This document shows, in pieces, positions 34,160-42,946 of a stretch of DNA of 64,000 nucleotides; position 1 is the stretch's first letter, and every line of letters begins with the position of its first letter. Both the position numbers and the translations under genes were made by a program. A model generated the notes under the pieces. It ran no database searches. It was not told the DNA's origin and saw nothing but the letters and a program-made list of their open reading frames with translations. Source of the DNA: DASQFI01 sp035633215 (lineage in GTDB: Bacteria > Acidobacteriota > Vicinamibacteria > Vicinamibacterales > SCN-69-37); NCBI GenBank assembly GCA_035633215.1, contig DASQFI010000010.1, positions 186,001 through 250,000 of the forward strand, read 5' to 3'.

Positions 34160-34465
34160 TCAGTTGAGCGAATGCAGAATCTCACCGATTTGGAACCGGA
34201 GCGATGGCGTCATGTTCTCGAACTTGACGCCCACCCCTTTGGGTCCGGTTGAAACCACGCGGCCCGAGAGCGTCATCGCTCCATCGCGATCGAAGTAGAT
34301 CGTCAGAACCGCTTGGTCGCCTTCGGCGAGCGGGAGACCGCACGTCACGCGACAGCCTCCTGCGCTGAGGTTGGATACGTGGCCCATTCCGGATTTCGAG
34401 TTGCTTTTCCAATGGCTGTCGATCCGGACCGGAATGCGTCGCTGTTTTCTACGCTCGGAGGCCAT
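34160..34465 (-). CDS. PilZ-domain protein (copy 1)
   Basis: A 101-residue single PilZ domain: RRKQRRIPVRI supplies the RxxxR switch, NLSAGGCRV the (D/N)xSxxG motif that contacts cyclic di-GMP, and VLTIYFDRDGAMTLSGRVVSTGPKGVGVKFENM the following strands. It probably binds c-di-GMP and acts on motility or envelope output; the partner is unknown. About 70% of residues match the neighbouring copy 34672-34992, and about 130 bases upstream both share an ATTACAGATCTG box. This is therefore a tandem duplication including the control region. Confidence 0.85.
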   Translation of the reverse strand: MASERRKQRRIPVRIDSHWKSNSKSGMGHVSNLSAGGCRVTCGLPLAEGDQAVLTIYFDRDGAMTLSGRVVSTGPKGVGVKFENMTPSLRFQIGEILHSLN

Positions 34466-34671
34466 CGGAGTTCCCTGAGCGCAACTGACGTGCCAGGCAA
34501 GTCCTACTGGCGCAATACGCCGGCACGTGGTATTCGGGAGAGGTGCAGGATCAGAAGTCGCAGAAAAGCGCGACACTTTTCAGCCGTTGCGTCACACATT
34601 ACAGATCTGCCGTCCCCATCACTGGCGTTTAGAAGGAATCCGTAAGAGGGACTAACGCTGAGGACGTGCGT

Positions 34672-34992
34672 TCACCTCAGTGAGGCGAGCACTTCGTTGA
34701 TCTGGTATTCCAGCGATCCGGTCATCTTCTCGAACTTGATGCCGATGCCGTTCGCGCCAATCGAGACGACGCGGCCCTGCAGCGTCATCGATCCGTTCTG
34801 ACCGAAATACATCGTCAGAACCGTCTGGTCGCCTTCGACGAGCGCGGCACCGGACGTCACGCGACAGCCTCCGACGCTGAGGTTGGACACGTGGCCCATT
34901 CCGGATTTCGAGGTGCTTTTCCAGAGGCTGCCGATCCTGACCGGAAGCCGTCGCTGTTTTCTACGCTCGGCCACCTGGCGGTTCATCGGCAC
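34672..34992 (-). CDS. PilZ-domain protein (copy 2)
   Basis: A 106-residue PilZ domain: RRKQRRLPVRI, NLSVGGCRV and FGQNGSMTLQGRVVSIGANGIGIKFEKM. Both c-di-GMP motifs are intact. It is the upstream paralogue of 34160-34465. The divergence is concentrated in the loop after NLSxGG (SGAALVEGDQ versus CGLPLAEGDQ) and in the C-terminal helix, suggesting separate partners. The ATTACAGATCTGGCATC box at 35118-35134 lies upstream. Confidence 0.85.
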   Translation of the reverse strand: MPMNRQVAERRKQRRLPVRIGSLWKSTSKSGMGHVSNLSVGGCRVTSGAALVEGDQTVLTMYFGQNGSMTLQGRVVSIGANGIGIKFEKMTGSLEYQINEVLASLR

Positions 34993-35138
34993 CCTGTGAG
35001 CGCAACTGATGTGCCAGACACGTCCTACAAGCCCAGGCCGCCGGAAAGTGGTATTCGGAAGGGCGAAGCGATCAGAAGTTGCTGAACGCCGGAAACCGTT
35101 TCAGGAACAGCATCAAACATTACAGATCTGGCATCTCA

Positions 35139-36320
35139 TCACTGCTGTAGAACGCCTGCAATTTCTTCGTCCGTCAGCCCCGCCTCGCGGAGCACATCGC
35201 GCGTGTGCTCGCCGAGACGTGGCACATGCCGGCCCACCACAGGCGGCGTGTCCGACATCTTTATCGGTGATCCGAGCGTCTTCAGCGTGCCGAGCGACGG
35301 GTGGTCGATCTCGACGACCATCTGCCGCGCCTGCACGTGCGGATCGGCGAACGCGTCGGCGTACGTGTTGATCGGTCCGCACGGAATCCGGCGCGCCTCG
35401 AGCTTCGCGAGCCAATGCGCTTTCGTGTTCGTTGACGTGATCGCTTCAATGCGCTCGACCAGCGCGGATCGATTCCGAACGCGGGCAGACGGCTCGGCGA
35501 ACTCGGGCAGCGTCGCCCATTCCCGGTGGCCCAGGAGGTCGCAGAGATCGATAAAGAGGCGGTCGATACCGGCGCCGATCGTGATGTGCCCGTCGGCGCA
35601 GCGAATTGCCTGATAGGGTGCGAGAAACCGGTGCGCCGAGCCGAGCGGTTGTGGCGTCACGCCCTCCGCGAAGTACTCGGCGGCCTCCCAGACCGACAGC
35701 GCGAGTCCGGCCTCGACGAGCGACGTGTCGATGTATTGCCCGCGTCCGCTCCGGTCTCGATGATGCAGCGCGGCGAGAATCGCGGCCAGCGCAAACAGGC
35801 CGGCGCCAAGATCGGTGAGCGGCACTCCGCACTTGACCGGCGCGCCACCAGGCTCGCCCGTGACCGACATGAGGCCGGACACGCCCTGCGCGATGAGATC
35901 GAACCCGCCCCGGGCCGCGTCGGGTCCGGTCTGGCCGTAGCCCGAGATCGACGCGTAGATGAGCCGTGGGCAATCGGCCGACATTGCGGCGTAGTCCAGC
36001 CCCAGTTGCCGCATCACGCCGGGGCGGAAGTTCTCGATCAGGATGTCCGTCCGCGCGACGAGTTTCTGAAACGCGCGCCGGCCCGCGTCGGATTTCAGAT
36101 CGAGGACGATGGCGCGTTTGCCGCGATTGAGGGCCGCGAAGCCTGCGCTGTCCGAGCCCGTGCGCGCGCCCATGCGCCGCGTCGGATCACCTTCGGGCGG
36201 CTCGACCTTGATCACGTCCGCGCCCATGTCGCATAGTTGCATCGCGCAGAAGGGCCCGGCCATCACCTGCGTGACGTCGAGCACGCGGATTCCCTCGAGC
36301 GCCGTCCGGCCCGTGCTCAT
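35139..36320 (-). CDS. CaiB/BaiF-type CoA-transferase (class III)
   Basis: A 393-residue cytoplasmic enzyme with the family III CoA-transferase pattern: VLDVTQVMAGPFCAMQLCDMGADVIKVEPPEGDPTR, RGKRAIVLDLKSDAGR, LIENFRPGVMRQLGLDY, LIYASISGYGQTGP and VKCGVPLTDLGAGLFA, where the conserved Asp serves as the acyl-anhydride nucleophile. It transfers CoA between carboxylic acids; the substrate is unknown. It is divergent from an enoyl-CoA hydratase gene (27-base gap), so the pair probably activates and then hydrates or isomerises an acyl-CoA. Confidence 0.92.
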   Translation of the reverse strand: MSTGRTALEGIRVLDVTQVMAGPFCAMQLCDMGADVIKVEPPEGDPTRRMGARTGSDSAGFAALNRGKRAIVLDLKSDAGRRAFQKLVARTDILIENFRPGVMRQLGLDYAAMSADCPRLIYASISGYGQTGPDAARGGFDLIAQGVSGLMSVTGEPGGAPVKCGVPLTDLGAGLFALAAILAALHHRDRSGRGQYIDTSLVEAGLALSVWEAAEYFAEGVTPQPLGSAHRFLAPYQAIRCADGHITIGAGIDRLFIDLCDLLGHREWATLPEFAEPSARVRNRSALVERIEAITSTNTKAHWLAKLEARRIPCGPINTYADAFADPHVQARQMVVEIDHPSLGTLKTLGSPIKMSDTPPVVGRHVPRLGEHTRDVLREAGLTDEEIAGVLQQ

Positions 36321-36347
36321 CTCGAACGCTCCTGGCGAGGACGCATC

Positions 36348-37130
36348 GTGAACTCTTCAGACACGCGTTTCACGTCGAGCGGTCCGGTCGGCCGTCTCAC
36401 CTTCACCCGGCCGGAGACCGGCAACGCCCTGACGTGGGCGATGTACGAGGCCCTTGCCGACGCGTGTGATCGCGTCGACGCCGATCGTGGCATTCGCGTG
36501 TTCGTCATCTGCGCACCCGGCGGAGTATTTTGCACGGGAACCGACATCCGCCAGTTCACGACGTTCAAGACCGGCCAGGACGGCCTGGAGTACGAGCGAC
36601 GGGTCGAGGCGTGCCTGACCCGGCTCGAAGGCGTCGCGGTGCCGACGATTGCGCAGGTCGAAGGGATCGCGGCCGGCGCCGGCTGCGCGATTGCGCTCGC
36701 ATGCGATCTGCGCGTGTGCACGGCCGCGGCCCGGTTCGGCGTGCCGATCGCGCGCACGCTCGGCAATGCCCTGTCGATTGAGAATTGTGCGCGGCTGGTC
36801 GAGCACATCGGCCCGGGACCTACCAAGGACATGCTCTTCACCGGCCGGCTGCTCGACGCCCGCGAGGCCAGCGCGCTTGGTCTGGTCACCCGCCTCGCCG
36901 AGCCGGCAGACATCGGCCGAATCGTGGATGAGCTGGCCGAGACGATCGCGCGCAACGCCCCGCTCACGATTCGCGCCATGAAGGCGGCGCTGCGGCAGGT
37001 CTCGAAGCGGCAGCAAGCGGATGTGGAAGGGGTCAACGATCTGATTGCTGCCTGTTACGCCAGTCACGACTTTCGCGAAGGGGTCGCCGCGTTTCTCGCA
37101 AAACGTCCACCGGTATTTACGGGCGAGTGA
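36348..37130 (+). CDS. Enoyl-CoA hydratase/isomerase-family protein
   Basis: A 260-residue crotonase-fold protein: GRLTFTRPETGNALTWAMYEAL, VFVICAPGGVFCTGTDIRQF (first oxyanion-hole strand), VPTIAQVEGIAAGAGCAIALACDLRV (second oxyanion-hole strand) and FGVPIARTLGNALS. The first catalytic Glu position reads near ARTLGN, so it may be an isomerase or another crotonase rather than a classical hydratase. The GTG start at 36348 has GGCGAGGA upstream. It is divergent from the CoA-transferase gene. Its stop is followed one base later by a palindrome. Confidence 0.87.
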   Translation: MNSSDTRFTSSGPVGRLTFTRPETGNALTWAMYEALADACDRVDADRGIRVFVICAPGGVFCTGTDIRQFTTFKTGQDGLEYERRVEACLTRLEGVAVPTIAQVEGIAAGAGCAIALACDLRVCTAAARFGVPIARTLGNALSIENCARLVEHIGPGPTKDMLFTGRLLDAREASALGLVTRLAEPADIGRIVDELAETIARNAPLTIRAMKAALRQVSKRQQADVEGVNDLIAACYASHDFREGVAAFLAKRPPVFTGE

Positions 37131-38328
37131 GGACCTCGGGGTTCTTTTTTTGAACGGCAGGGCGAAAAAGAACCCCGAGGTCTTCAATCGCCGCCTGCAC
37201 CCCACCTGGCCGATACGGAACGCCGGCTGCGGCGAGGCCGAGCTCGACGCCGCCGAGGGTGCCGAGGAGCATCAGCTCGTTGAAGTCGCCGAGGTGGCCG
37301 ATGCGGAACACGCGGCCCTTGAGGCGGCCCAGTCCGGCGCCGAGCGACATGTTGAACCGATCCAGCACGACCGCGCGGAACTGATCCGCGTCGTGTCCGG
37401 CGGGCATCATCGCCGTCGTCACGACAGGGCTCAATTCGTCTTCGCGTTCGCAGAGGATCTCGAGGCCCCACGCACGGACCGCGGCACGCGCGGCCTCGGC
37501 CAGGCGCCGGTGGCGGGCGAAGACGTTCGCGAGTCCCTCCTCGCTCAGCATGCGCAGGGCTTCGCGGAGGCCGAACAGCAGGTTCGTCGCGGGCGTCGTC
37601 GGAAAGAATCCGTTCACGTTCGCGGCGAGCATCGGCTCCCACGCCCAGTAGGCGCGGGGCAGCTTCGCGTCGCGCGAGGCCGCGCGCGCCTTGTCGCTGA
37701 TGGCGTTGAAGCTCAGGCCCGGCGGCAGCATCAGGCCTTTCTGCGATCCCGCGAGCGTGACGTCCAAGCCCCACTCGTCGTGGCGCACATCGATCGACCC
37801 GATTGAGGACACGGCATCGACGAGCAGCAGGGCCGGATGGCCCGCCGCGTCGATCGCCCGCCGAATTCCGGGCAGCCGGCTCGTGACGCCCGTGGACGTT
37901 TCGTTGTGCACGACGAGCACGGCCCGGATGTGATGATCGCGATCGCGGGAAAGGCGCTCGTGCAGTTCGTCCGGATCGACGCCTCGCCGCCACGTGCCGG
38001 GGACGAGCTCGACCGAGAGGCCAAGCCGGCGCGCCACGTCCGCCCAGTTCTTCGAAAACTCTCCGATGTCGAACGCGAGCACGCCGTCGCCTGGGGAGAG
38101 CGTGTTGACGAGCGACGCTTCCCAGGCGCCGCTGCCCGACGCGGGATAGATCAGCACGGGCGAGGACGTCTGAAAGACCGCCTTCAGGCCTTCGAGCACC
38201 TCACGGCCGAGTGCGGCGAACTCGGCGCTTCGATGATCGATCGTCGGCGCCGCCAGGGCGCGCAGCACCCGATCGGGCGTGTTCGTCGGGCCGGGAATCT
38301 GCAGGAAGTGACGACCCGCACGGGACAT
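37117..38328 (-). CDS. PLP-dependent aminotransferase class V (alanine/serine-glyoxylate aminotransferase-like)
   Basis: A 403-residue cytoplasmic enzyme: HFLQIPGPTNTPDRVL, IYPASGSGAWEASLVNTL, VLVVHNETSTGVTSRLPGIR, LLLVDAVSSIGSID (PLP-binding Asp) and LAGSQKGLMLPPGLSFNA (the PLP Lys in GSQK). The substrate end fits alanine- or serine-glyoxylate aminotransferase, making glycine from glyoxylate. The last ~23 residues (EDLGVLFRPAVQKKNPEVL) are encoded entirely by the palindrome at 37132-37182, so the natural C-terminus has been overwritten and the gene now overlaps the end of the hydratase gene by 14 bases. ATG 38328 is preferred over an upstream start. Confidence 0.87.
   Translation of the reverse strand: MSRAGRHFLQIPGPTNTPDRVLRALAAPTIDHRSAEFAALGREVLEGLKAVFQTSSPVLIYPASGSGAWEASLVNTLSPGDGVLAFDIGEFSKNWADVARRLGLSVELVPGTWRRGVDPDELHERLSRDRDHHIRAVLVVHNETSTGVTSRLPGIRRAIDAAGHPALLLVDAVSSIGSIDVRHDEWGLDVTLAGSQKGLMLPPGLSFNAISDKARAASRDAKLPRAYWAWEPMLAANVNGFFPTTPATNLLFGLREALRMLSEEGLANVFARHRRLAEAARAAVRAWGLEILCEREDELSPVVTTAMMPAGHDADQFRAVVLDRFNMSLGAGLGRLKGRVFRIGHLGDFNELMLLGTLGGVELGLAAAGVPYRPGGVQAAIEDLGVLFRPAVQKKNPEVLTRP
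37132..37182. repeat. Palindrome GACCTCGGGGTTCTTTTT, perfect 18-bp arms (copy 1)
   Basis: Left arm 37132-37149 and right arm 37165-37182 pair perfectly around a 15-base spacer. It lies one base after the hydratase stop on one strand and encodes the C-terminal tail of the aminotransferase on the other. A related element with similar outer ends is at 60698-60745. The T-run of the left arm could also give a terminator for the + strand gene. Confidence 0.75.
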
Positions 38329-38450
38329 GCGGCATCGTATCCTGACCGGGGGTCCCGCCCGCCTCCGCAAAGGCTACGGCGAGGCTCGCCGAAGCGTTTC
38401 GCGCGAAGGCGGCCGCTCCCGCGGGCCGCGGCAAGAATTCACCAACCACC

Positions 38451-38456
38451 TATAAT
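38451..38456 (+). promoter_or_regulatory. Consensus -10 TATAAT ten bases before the dehydrogenase start
   Basis: TATAAT at 38451-38456 would put the transcript start at or very near the ATG at 38467, giving an essentially leaderless mRNA. No good -35 hexamer is visible. Confidence 0.35.
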
Positions 38457-38466
38457 CCCGGCTCCG

Positions 38467-41364
38467 ATGTCTGCCGCGTTCGACGTGACCGCGCTGCGCC
38501 AGGAGCTCGAAGAATCGCTCGAAGGCGAGGCGCGGTTCGATTCGCTGTCGCGCGCGCTCTACGCGACCGACGCCAGCGTGTACCAGATTGAGCCGATCGG
38601 CGTGGTACTGCCCAAGTCGCGCGACGATCTCGTCCGCGTCGTCCAGGCCTGCCGGCGTCACGGCTGCTCGATCACCATGCGCGGCGGGGGCACGTCCCAG
38701 GCGGGGCAGGCGATCGGGCCCGGGCTCGTCGTCGACATCTCGAAGTACTTCAATCGCCTGCTCGAGGTGAACGTCGCCGAACGTTGGGCGCGCGTCGAGC
38801 CCGGCATCGTCCTCGACCAGCTCAACGCTGCGCTGGCGCCGCACCGCTTGCGGTTCGCCCCCGACGTGTCGACCGCGAGCCGCGCGACGCTGGGCGGCAT
38901 GATGGCCAACAACTCGGCCGGTGCACGATCCGTGATCTACGGCAAGACGATCGATCACGTGATCGAACAACAGGTCCTGCTCTCGGACGGAACGGTCGCC
39001 TGGTTCCGGCCAGTGGCCGGCGACGATCTCGATCGGCTCTGCACGGGCGCGACGCTCGAAGCATCCTGCTATCGCGAAGTCCGCCGGCTCGCACGCGAGC
39101 ATGCGGAGGAGATCGACCGGCGGTTCCCGAAAGTGCTGCGACGCGTCGGCGGGTACAACCTCGACGAGTTCGTGAACGACCGGCGGCCGTTCAACCTGGC
39201 GAAGCTCATGGTCGGATCCGAGGGCACGCTCGGCATCGTCGTCGAAGCCAGGATCAATCTGGTTCCGCTGCCGGCGGCCAAGGCCGTGCTGGTGATCCAG
39301 TTCGGCGATCTGCTCGAGTCGCTCGCGGCGACGCCAGTGATTCTCCAGCACCAGCCGGCGGCCGTCGAGGTGATGGACGCTTTCATCCTCGACCACACCG
39401 AGCAGAGCCCGGACCTGCACCGCCTGCGGCAGACGTTCGTGGACGGGCAGCCGGCGTCGTTGCTGTGCGTCGAGTTCTACGGCGACCGTGCTGAGGATCT
39501 GCCGCCGCGGATCGACGCGCTCGAGCGGGATCTGGCGGCGCGCCATTTCGGGACTCGCTATCACCGGGCCACGGACCCGGCCGCGCAGCAGTCCATCTGG
39601 CTCGTTCGTGAGGCCGCGCTCGGCCTGGCAATGGCTACGAAAGGCGATGCGAAAGCCGTGTCATTTGTCGAAGACACCGCCGTCGCCCCGGAGAGGCTTC
39701 GCGACTACATCCGGGATTTTCTGGCCATCGCCCGCCGACACGGCACCGAGGCCGGTGTTTACGCGCACGCGTCCGTCGGCTGCCTGCACGTCCGGCCGGT
39801 CGTGAACCTGAAAACGGCGGAAGGCGTCCGGGAGTTCGAGGCCATCGCGTCCGAGGTCGCCGATCTCGTGCTCGCGTACGGCGGGGCGCTCTCCGGCGAG
39901 CACGGCGACGGGCTGGTGCGCAGCCCGTTCATGGAACGGATGTTCGGGCCGGTGCTGTACGATGCGTTTCGCCAGATCAAACGGACGTTCGATCCAGACG
40001 GTCTTTTCAATCCGGGCAAGATCGTGGACGCCCCGCCGCTCGCGTCCAACCTTCGATACGGCCCCGCGTATCGCGCGGCGCCAGTGGCGACGTTTTTCGA
40101 CTACGACGCGTACGGCGGTCTGGCGGGAGCCGTCGAGATGTGCAGCGGTCTTGGCGCGTGCCGCAAGACGGAGTCAGGCACGATGTGTCCGTCGTTCATG
40201 GCGACGCGCGACGAGGCGCATTCGACCCGCGGGCGCGCGAACGCCCTGCGGCTCGCGCTCTCGGGCAAGCTGGGCGACGCAGGACTGTCAGACGATGCCG
40301 TTCATGAGGTGCTGGATCTGTGCCTCGAATGCCGGGCGTGCAAGACCGAGTGTCCGGTGGGCGTGGATGTCGCACGCATGAAGAGCGAGTTCCTGGCCGC
40401 GTACTGGCGCCGGCGGGGCAGGCCGGCGCGCGCGCGCGTGCTGGGCCAGATCGATCGAGTGGCGCGGTGGGGCAGCCGGCTCGCGCCGGCGTCGAATGTG
40501 ATCTCACGCAGCGCGCTCGGTCGCGGTCTGACCGAACGCCTGCTCGGCCTTGATCGCCGCCGCACGCCGCCGGCGTGGGTCCGCCGGACGTTCCGCGATC
40601 AGTTCGTGTCGCCTCATCCAGAGCGGCCTGACCGAGTCGCGATATTCGTGGACACGTTCACCAATCATCAGCATCCCTCGATTGGCCTGGCCGCGCTCGA
40701 CGTGATCGGGCGGCTGGGATTCGGCGTCACGCTCGCGCCGAACCTGTGCTGTGGACGGCCGCTCATTTCGCAGGGGCTGCTCGACGAGGCCCAACGTCGA
40801 GCTCGTGACAACGCCGAGCGCCTGCTGCCGCTCGCCGAAGCAGGCCGCACGCTCGTCTTCCTCGAACCGAGCTGCCTCTCTGCCGTCCGCGAGGATGCGC
40901 CCGACCTGCTTTCCGGAGAGGCTCGCCGGATGGCGCTGGCGGTCGCCGGCCGCGCGAAGCTGTTCGAGGAGTGGCTCGAAGCCGAATGCCGAGATGACCG
41001 CGCGCGCCTGTCGCTCACGCCGGGACCAGCGACGGTCATGCTTCACGGTCATTGCCATCAGAAGTCGATGAATGCGCTCGCGCCCGCGAAGGCGTTGCTG
41101 TCCCGCATTCCCGGCGCGAAGATTGTCGATCCCGATGCCGGCTGCTGTGGCATGGCGGGCTCGTTCGGGTACATGCGCGAGCACTTCGACGTCTCTCGCG
41201 ACATCGGGGAGCACCGGTTGTTTCCCGCCGCCCGAACCCTGGGCGCGAATGCCGTGCTGGTCGCGAGCGGCACCTCCTGCCGCCAGCAGATTGCCGACTT
41301 CACGGGCGTGCGCGCCGTGCACGCCGCCCAGCTCATTCGTTCGCTGATGACGTCACCCGCATGA
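38467..41364 (+). CDS. FAD-linked oxidase fused to 4Fe-4S/CCG oxidoreductase (glycolate/D-lactate/D-2-hydroxyglutarate dehydrogenase type)
   Basis: A 965-residue fusion. Residues ~35-270 are the FAD-binding (PCMH) domain (GCSITMRGGGTSQAGQAIGPG, RVEPGIVLDQLNAALAPH, LGGMMANNSAGARS). Residues ~280-530 are the FAD-oxidase C domain (HASVGCLHVRPVVNLKT, GEHGDGLVRSPFM). At ~559 and ~619 are ferredoxin-like motifs CSGLGACRK...MCPSF and CLECRACKTECP. The C-terminal third has two CCG modules (NLCCGRP, GCCGMAGSFGY) that bind an iron-sulphur cofactor. The layout equals GlcD+GlcF, or E. coli YdiJ. Electrons from a 2-hydroxyacid go to the quinone pool. It is followed by a dicarboxylate-type carrier with overlapping start and is divergent from the glyoxylate-type aminotransferase, suggesting glycolate use. 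Confidence 0.9.
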   Translation: MSAAFDVTALRQELEESLEGEARFDSLSRALYATDASVYQIEPIGVVLPKSRDDLVRVVQACRRHGCSITMRGGGTSQAGQAIGPGLVVDISKYFNRLLEVNVAERWARVEPGIVLDQLNAALAPHRLRFAPDVSTASRATLGGMMANNSAGARSVIYGKTIDHVIEQQVLLSDGTVAWFRPVAGDDLDRLCTGATLEASCYREVRRLAREHAEEIDRRFPKVLRRVGGYNLDEFVNDRRPFNLAKLMVGSEGTLGIVVEARINLVPLPAAKAVLVIQFGDLLESLAATPVILQHQPAAVEVMDAFILDHTEQSPDLHRLRQTFVDGQPASLLCVEFYGDRAEDLPPRIDALERDLAARHFGTRYHRATDPAAQQSIWLVREAALGLAMATKGDAKAVSFVEDTAVAPERLRDYIRDFLAIARRHGTEAGVYAHASVGCLHVRPVVNLKTAEGVREFEAIASEVADLVLAYGGALSGEHGDGLVRSPFMERMFGPVLYDAFRQIKRTFDPDGLFNPGKIVDAPPLASNLRYGPAYRAAPVATFFDYDAYGGLAGAVEMCSGLGACRKTESGTMCPSFMATRDEAHSTRGRANALRLALSGKLGDAGLSDDAVHEVLDLCLECRACKTECPVGVDVARMKSEFLAAYWRRRGRPARARVLGQIDRVARWGSRLAPASNVISRSALGRGLTERLLGLDRRRTPPAWVRRTFRDQFVSPHPERPDRVAIFVDTFTNHQHPSIGLAALDVIGRLGFGVTLAPNLCCGRPLISQGLLDEAQRRARDNAERLLPLAEAGRTLVFLEPSCLSAVREDAPDLLSGEARRMALAVAGRAKLFEEWLEAECRDDRARLSLTPGPATVMLHGHCHQKSMNALAPAKALLSRIPGAKIVDPDAGCCGMAGSFGYMREHFDVSRDIGEHRLFPAARTLGANAVLVASGTSCRQQIADFTGVRAVHAAQLIRSLMTSPA

Positions 41365-42599
41365 ACCTCGCCGTCCTCTCGGTGTCCGCACTGGCGCTGG
41401 CGGTCCTCGTCAGCTGTGTCAGCCGCTTGAACGTGGGCGTGCTGGCCGTCGCGCTCGCATGGATCGTCGGCGTCTACGTTGGCGGCTTGTCGGCGTCGGC
41501 CGTGATGGGCGGTTTTCCCAGCCAGCTGTTCCTGACGCTATCGGGCGTCACGCTGCTCTTCGCGATGGCGCAGTCGAACGGGACGCTGCCGCGCCTGACC
41601 TACCACGCGGTCCGGGTGTGCCGCGGGAATATCGGGACGATCCCGGTCATGTTCTTCTTTCTGGGCGCGGCGCTCTCGTCGATGGGGCCCGGCAACATCG
41701 CGACCGCGGCGCTTCTCGCGCCCATCGCAATGGCAACCGCGGCGCGCACCGGCATTCCGTTGTTCCTGATGGCGATCATGGTCGGCAACGGCGCCAACGC
41801 GGGCGGCCTGTCGCCATTCGCGCCGACCGGCATCATCGTCAACGGCATCCTCGCCAGGAATCAGATGCCGGGCCTCGAGGCGCAGAGCTATCTCTACAAC
41901 CTCGGTGCGCACGTCCTCATTGCGTTCGGCGGGTATACGCTGTTCGGCGGGCTTCGTCTCTTTGCCGCCGATCGGTCCGTCGCGGCGACGACCGATCCGG
42001 AAGGCGAGACCCCGTTCAATCGCCGGCAGTGGATCACTCTCGGCGTTATCGGCGCGCTCATCGTGAGCGTGCTGGCCGCGGGCGTGCACGTCGGCATGGC
42101 CGCGTTCGCCGGCGCCGTCGTGCTCGTGCTGTCGGGTGCCGCCGATGACGGCGAGGCGATCCGCCAGATGCCCTGGCGCGTCATCATCATGGTCTGCGGC
42201 GTGACCGTCCTCATCGCGCTCGTCGAGAAGTTTCAGGGCCTCGACCTGCTGGTCTCACTGGTCGCGCGCATCTCGACGCCGAGCACGGTGCCTGCCGTCG
42301 TCGCGTTCCTGACCGGACTCGTGTCGGTGTACAGCAGCACATCGGGCGTCGTGCTGCCGGCGTTCCTGCCGCTCGTGCCGGGCCTGGCGGCCTCGCTGCC
42401 CGGCGCGAGCGCCGTGTCCATCGCGATGTCGATGAACATCGGCGGGCACGTGGTGGACGTCTCGCCGCTCTCGACGATTGGCGCGCTCTGCATGGCCGGC
42501 GCGGCGGCCAGTGACAGCCGCAAGCTGTTCATCCAGCTGCTGGCCTGGGGACTGTCGATGGCGGTCGTGGCCGCGGTGTTGTGCTACGTGCTGTTCTGA
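41361..42599 (+). CDS. MatC-like dicarboxylate carrier / SLC13-like permease
   Basis: A 412-residue membrane protein with 10-12 hydrophobic helices: RLNVGVLAVALAWIVGVYVGGLSASAVMGGFPSQLFLTLSGVTLLFAMAQSNGTL is the MatC N-terminal pattern, and GPGNIATAALLAPIAMA and NGANAGGLSPFAPTGIIVNG the conserved re-entrant loop; a second half repeats this (STSGVVLPAFLPLVPGL, GGHVVDVSPLSTIGALCMAG). It probably imports a small carboxylate used by the preceding dehydrogenase. ATG overlaps that gene's stop (ATGA). Confidence 0.87.
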   Translation: MNLAVLSVSALALAVLVSCVSRLNVGVLAVALAWIVGVYVGGLSASAVMGGFPSQLFLTLSGVTLLFAMAQSNGTLPRLTYHAVRVCRGNIGTIPVMFFFLGAALSSMGPGNIATAALLAPIAMATAARTGIPLFLMAIMVGNGANAGGLSPFAPTGIIVNGILARNQMPGLEAQSYLYNLGAHVLIAFGGYTLFGGLRLFAADRSVAATTDPEGETPFNRRQWITLGVIGALIVSVLAAGVHVGMAAFAGAVVLVLSGAADDGEAIRQMPWRVIIMVCGVTVLIALVEKFQGLDLLVSLVARISTPSTVPAVVAFLTGLVSVYSSTSGVVLPAFLPLVPGLAASLPGASAVSIAMSMNIGGHVVDVSPLSTIGALCMAGAAASDSRKLFIQLLAWGLSMAVVAAVLCYVLF

Positions 42600-42650
42600 C
42601 GTCCGGTGGGCGGCTGGCGGATGGGCATGCGCCGATGGTATTTCGGACTC

Positions 42651-42855
42651 TTACGCGCGCCCTGCGAGCCCCTTGCCACCCACCGGCTCGGTCACGAAGC
42701 GTTCGCCGAAGCTGGCAACCAGCGGCCGGCCTCTGGCAATGGCTTGCTGAACGCGGGGCAGCGACAGCGACGTCGTGTGGCTGTCTTCGCTGTCCCAAAC
42801 CTCGGTCGTCCCGCCGACCGGGAACCGCGATCATCCGTCCAATCAAGCCGTACAT
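42651..42855 (-). pseudogene. Putative quinol monooxygenase (ABM family) with internal deletion
   Basis: Read on the reverse strand, the gene begins MYGLIGRMIAVPGRRD, the usual start of small ABM-type monooxygenases. It then jumps, at about 42805-42795 and with a frame change, into TEVWDSEDSHTTSLSLPRVQ QAIARGRPLVASFGERFVTEPVGG, the usual C-terminal half. Roughly 40 central codons are missing compared with the ~95-residue family. The gene is therefore dead; it lies in the gap between the permease and the toxin-antitoxin pair. Confidence 0.6.
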
Positions 42856-42913
42856 GTTTTGCCTCAAGCCAGGGACCCTCGCCGATTCCCGAGGTGAATC
42901 GGCGCCACGCTTG

Positions 42914-42944
42914 CACCATAGTATCTTATTAATCTACCATGGTG
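42914..42944 (+). promoter_or_regulatory. Candidate operator of the VapBC-like operon
   Basis: CACCAT (42914-42919) and ATGGTG (42939-42944) are inverted repeats around an AT-rich 19-base centre, immediately before the antitoxin ATG at 42947. VapB antitoxins often bind such sites with the toxin to repress the operon. Confidence 0.35.
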
Positions 42945-42946
42945 TA

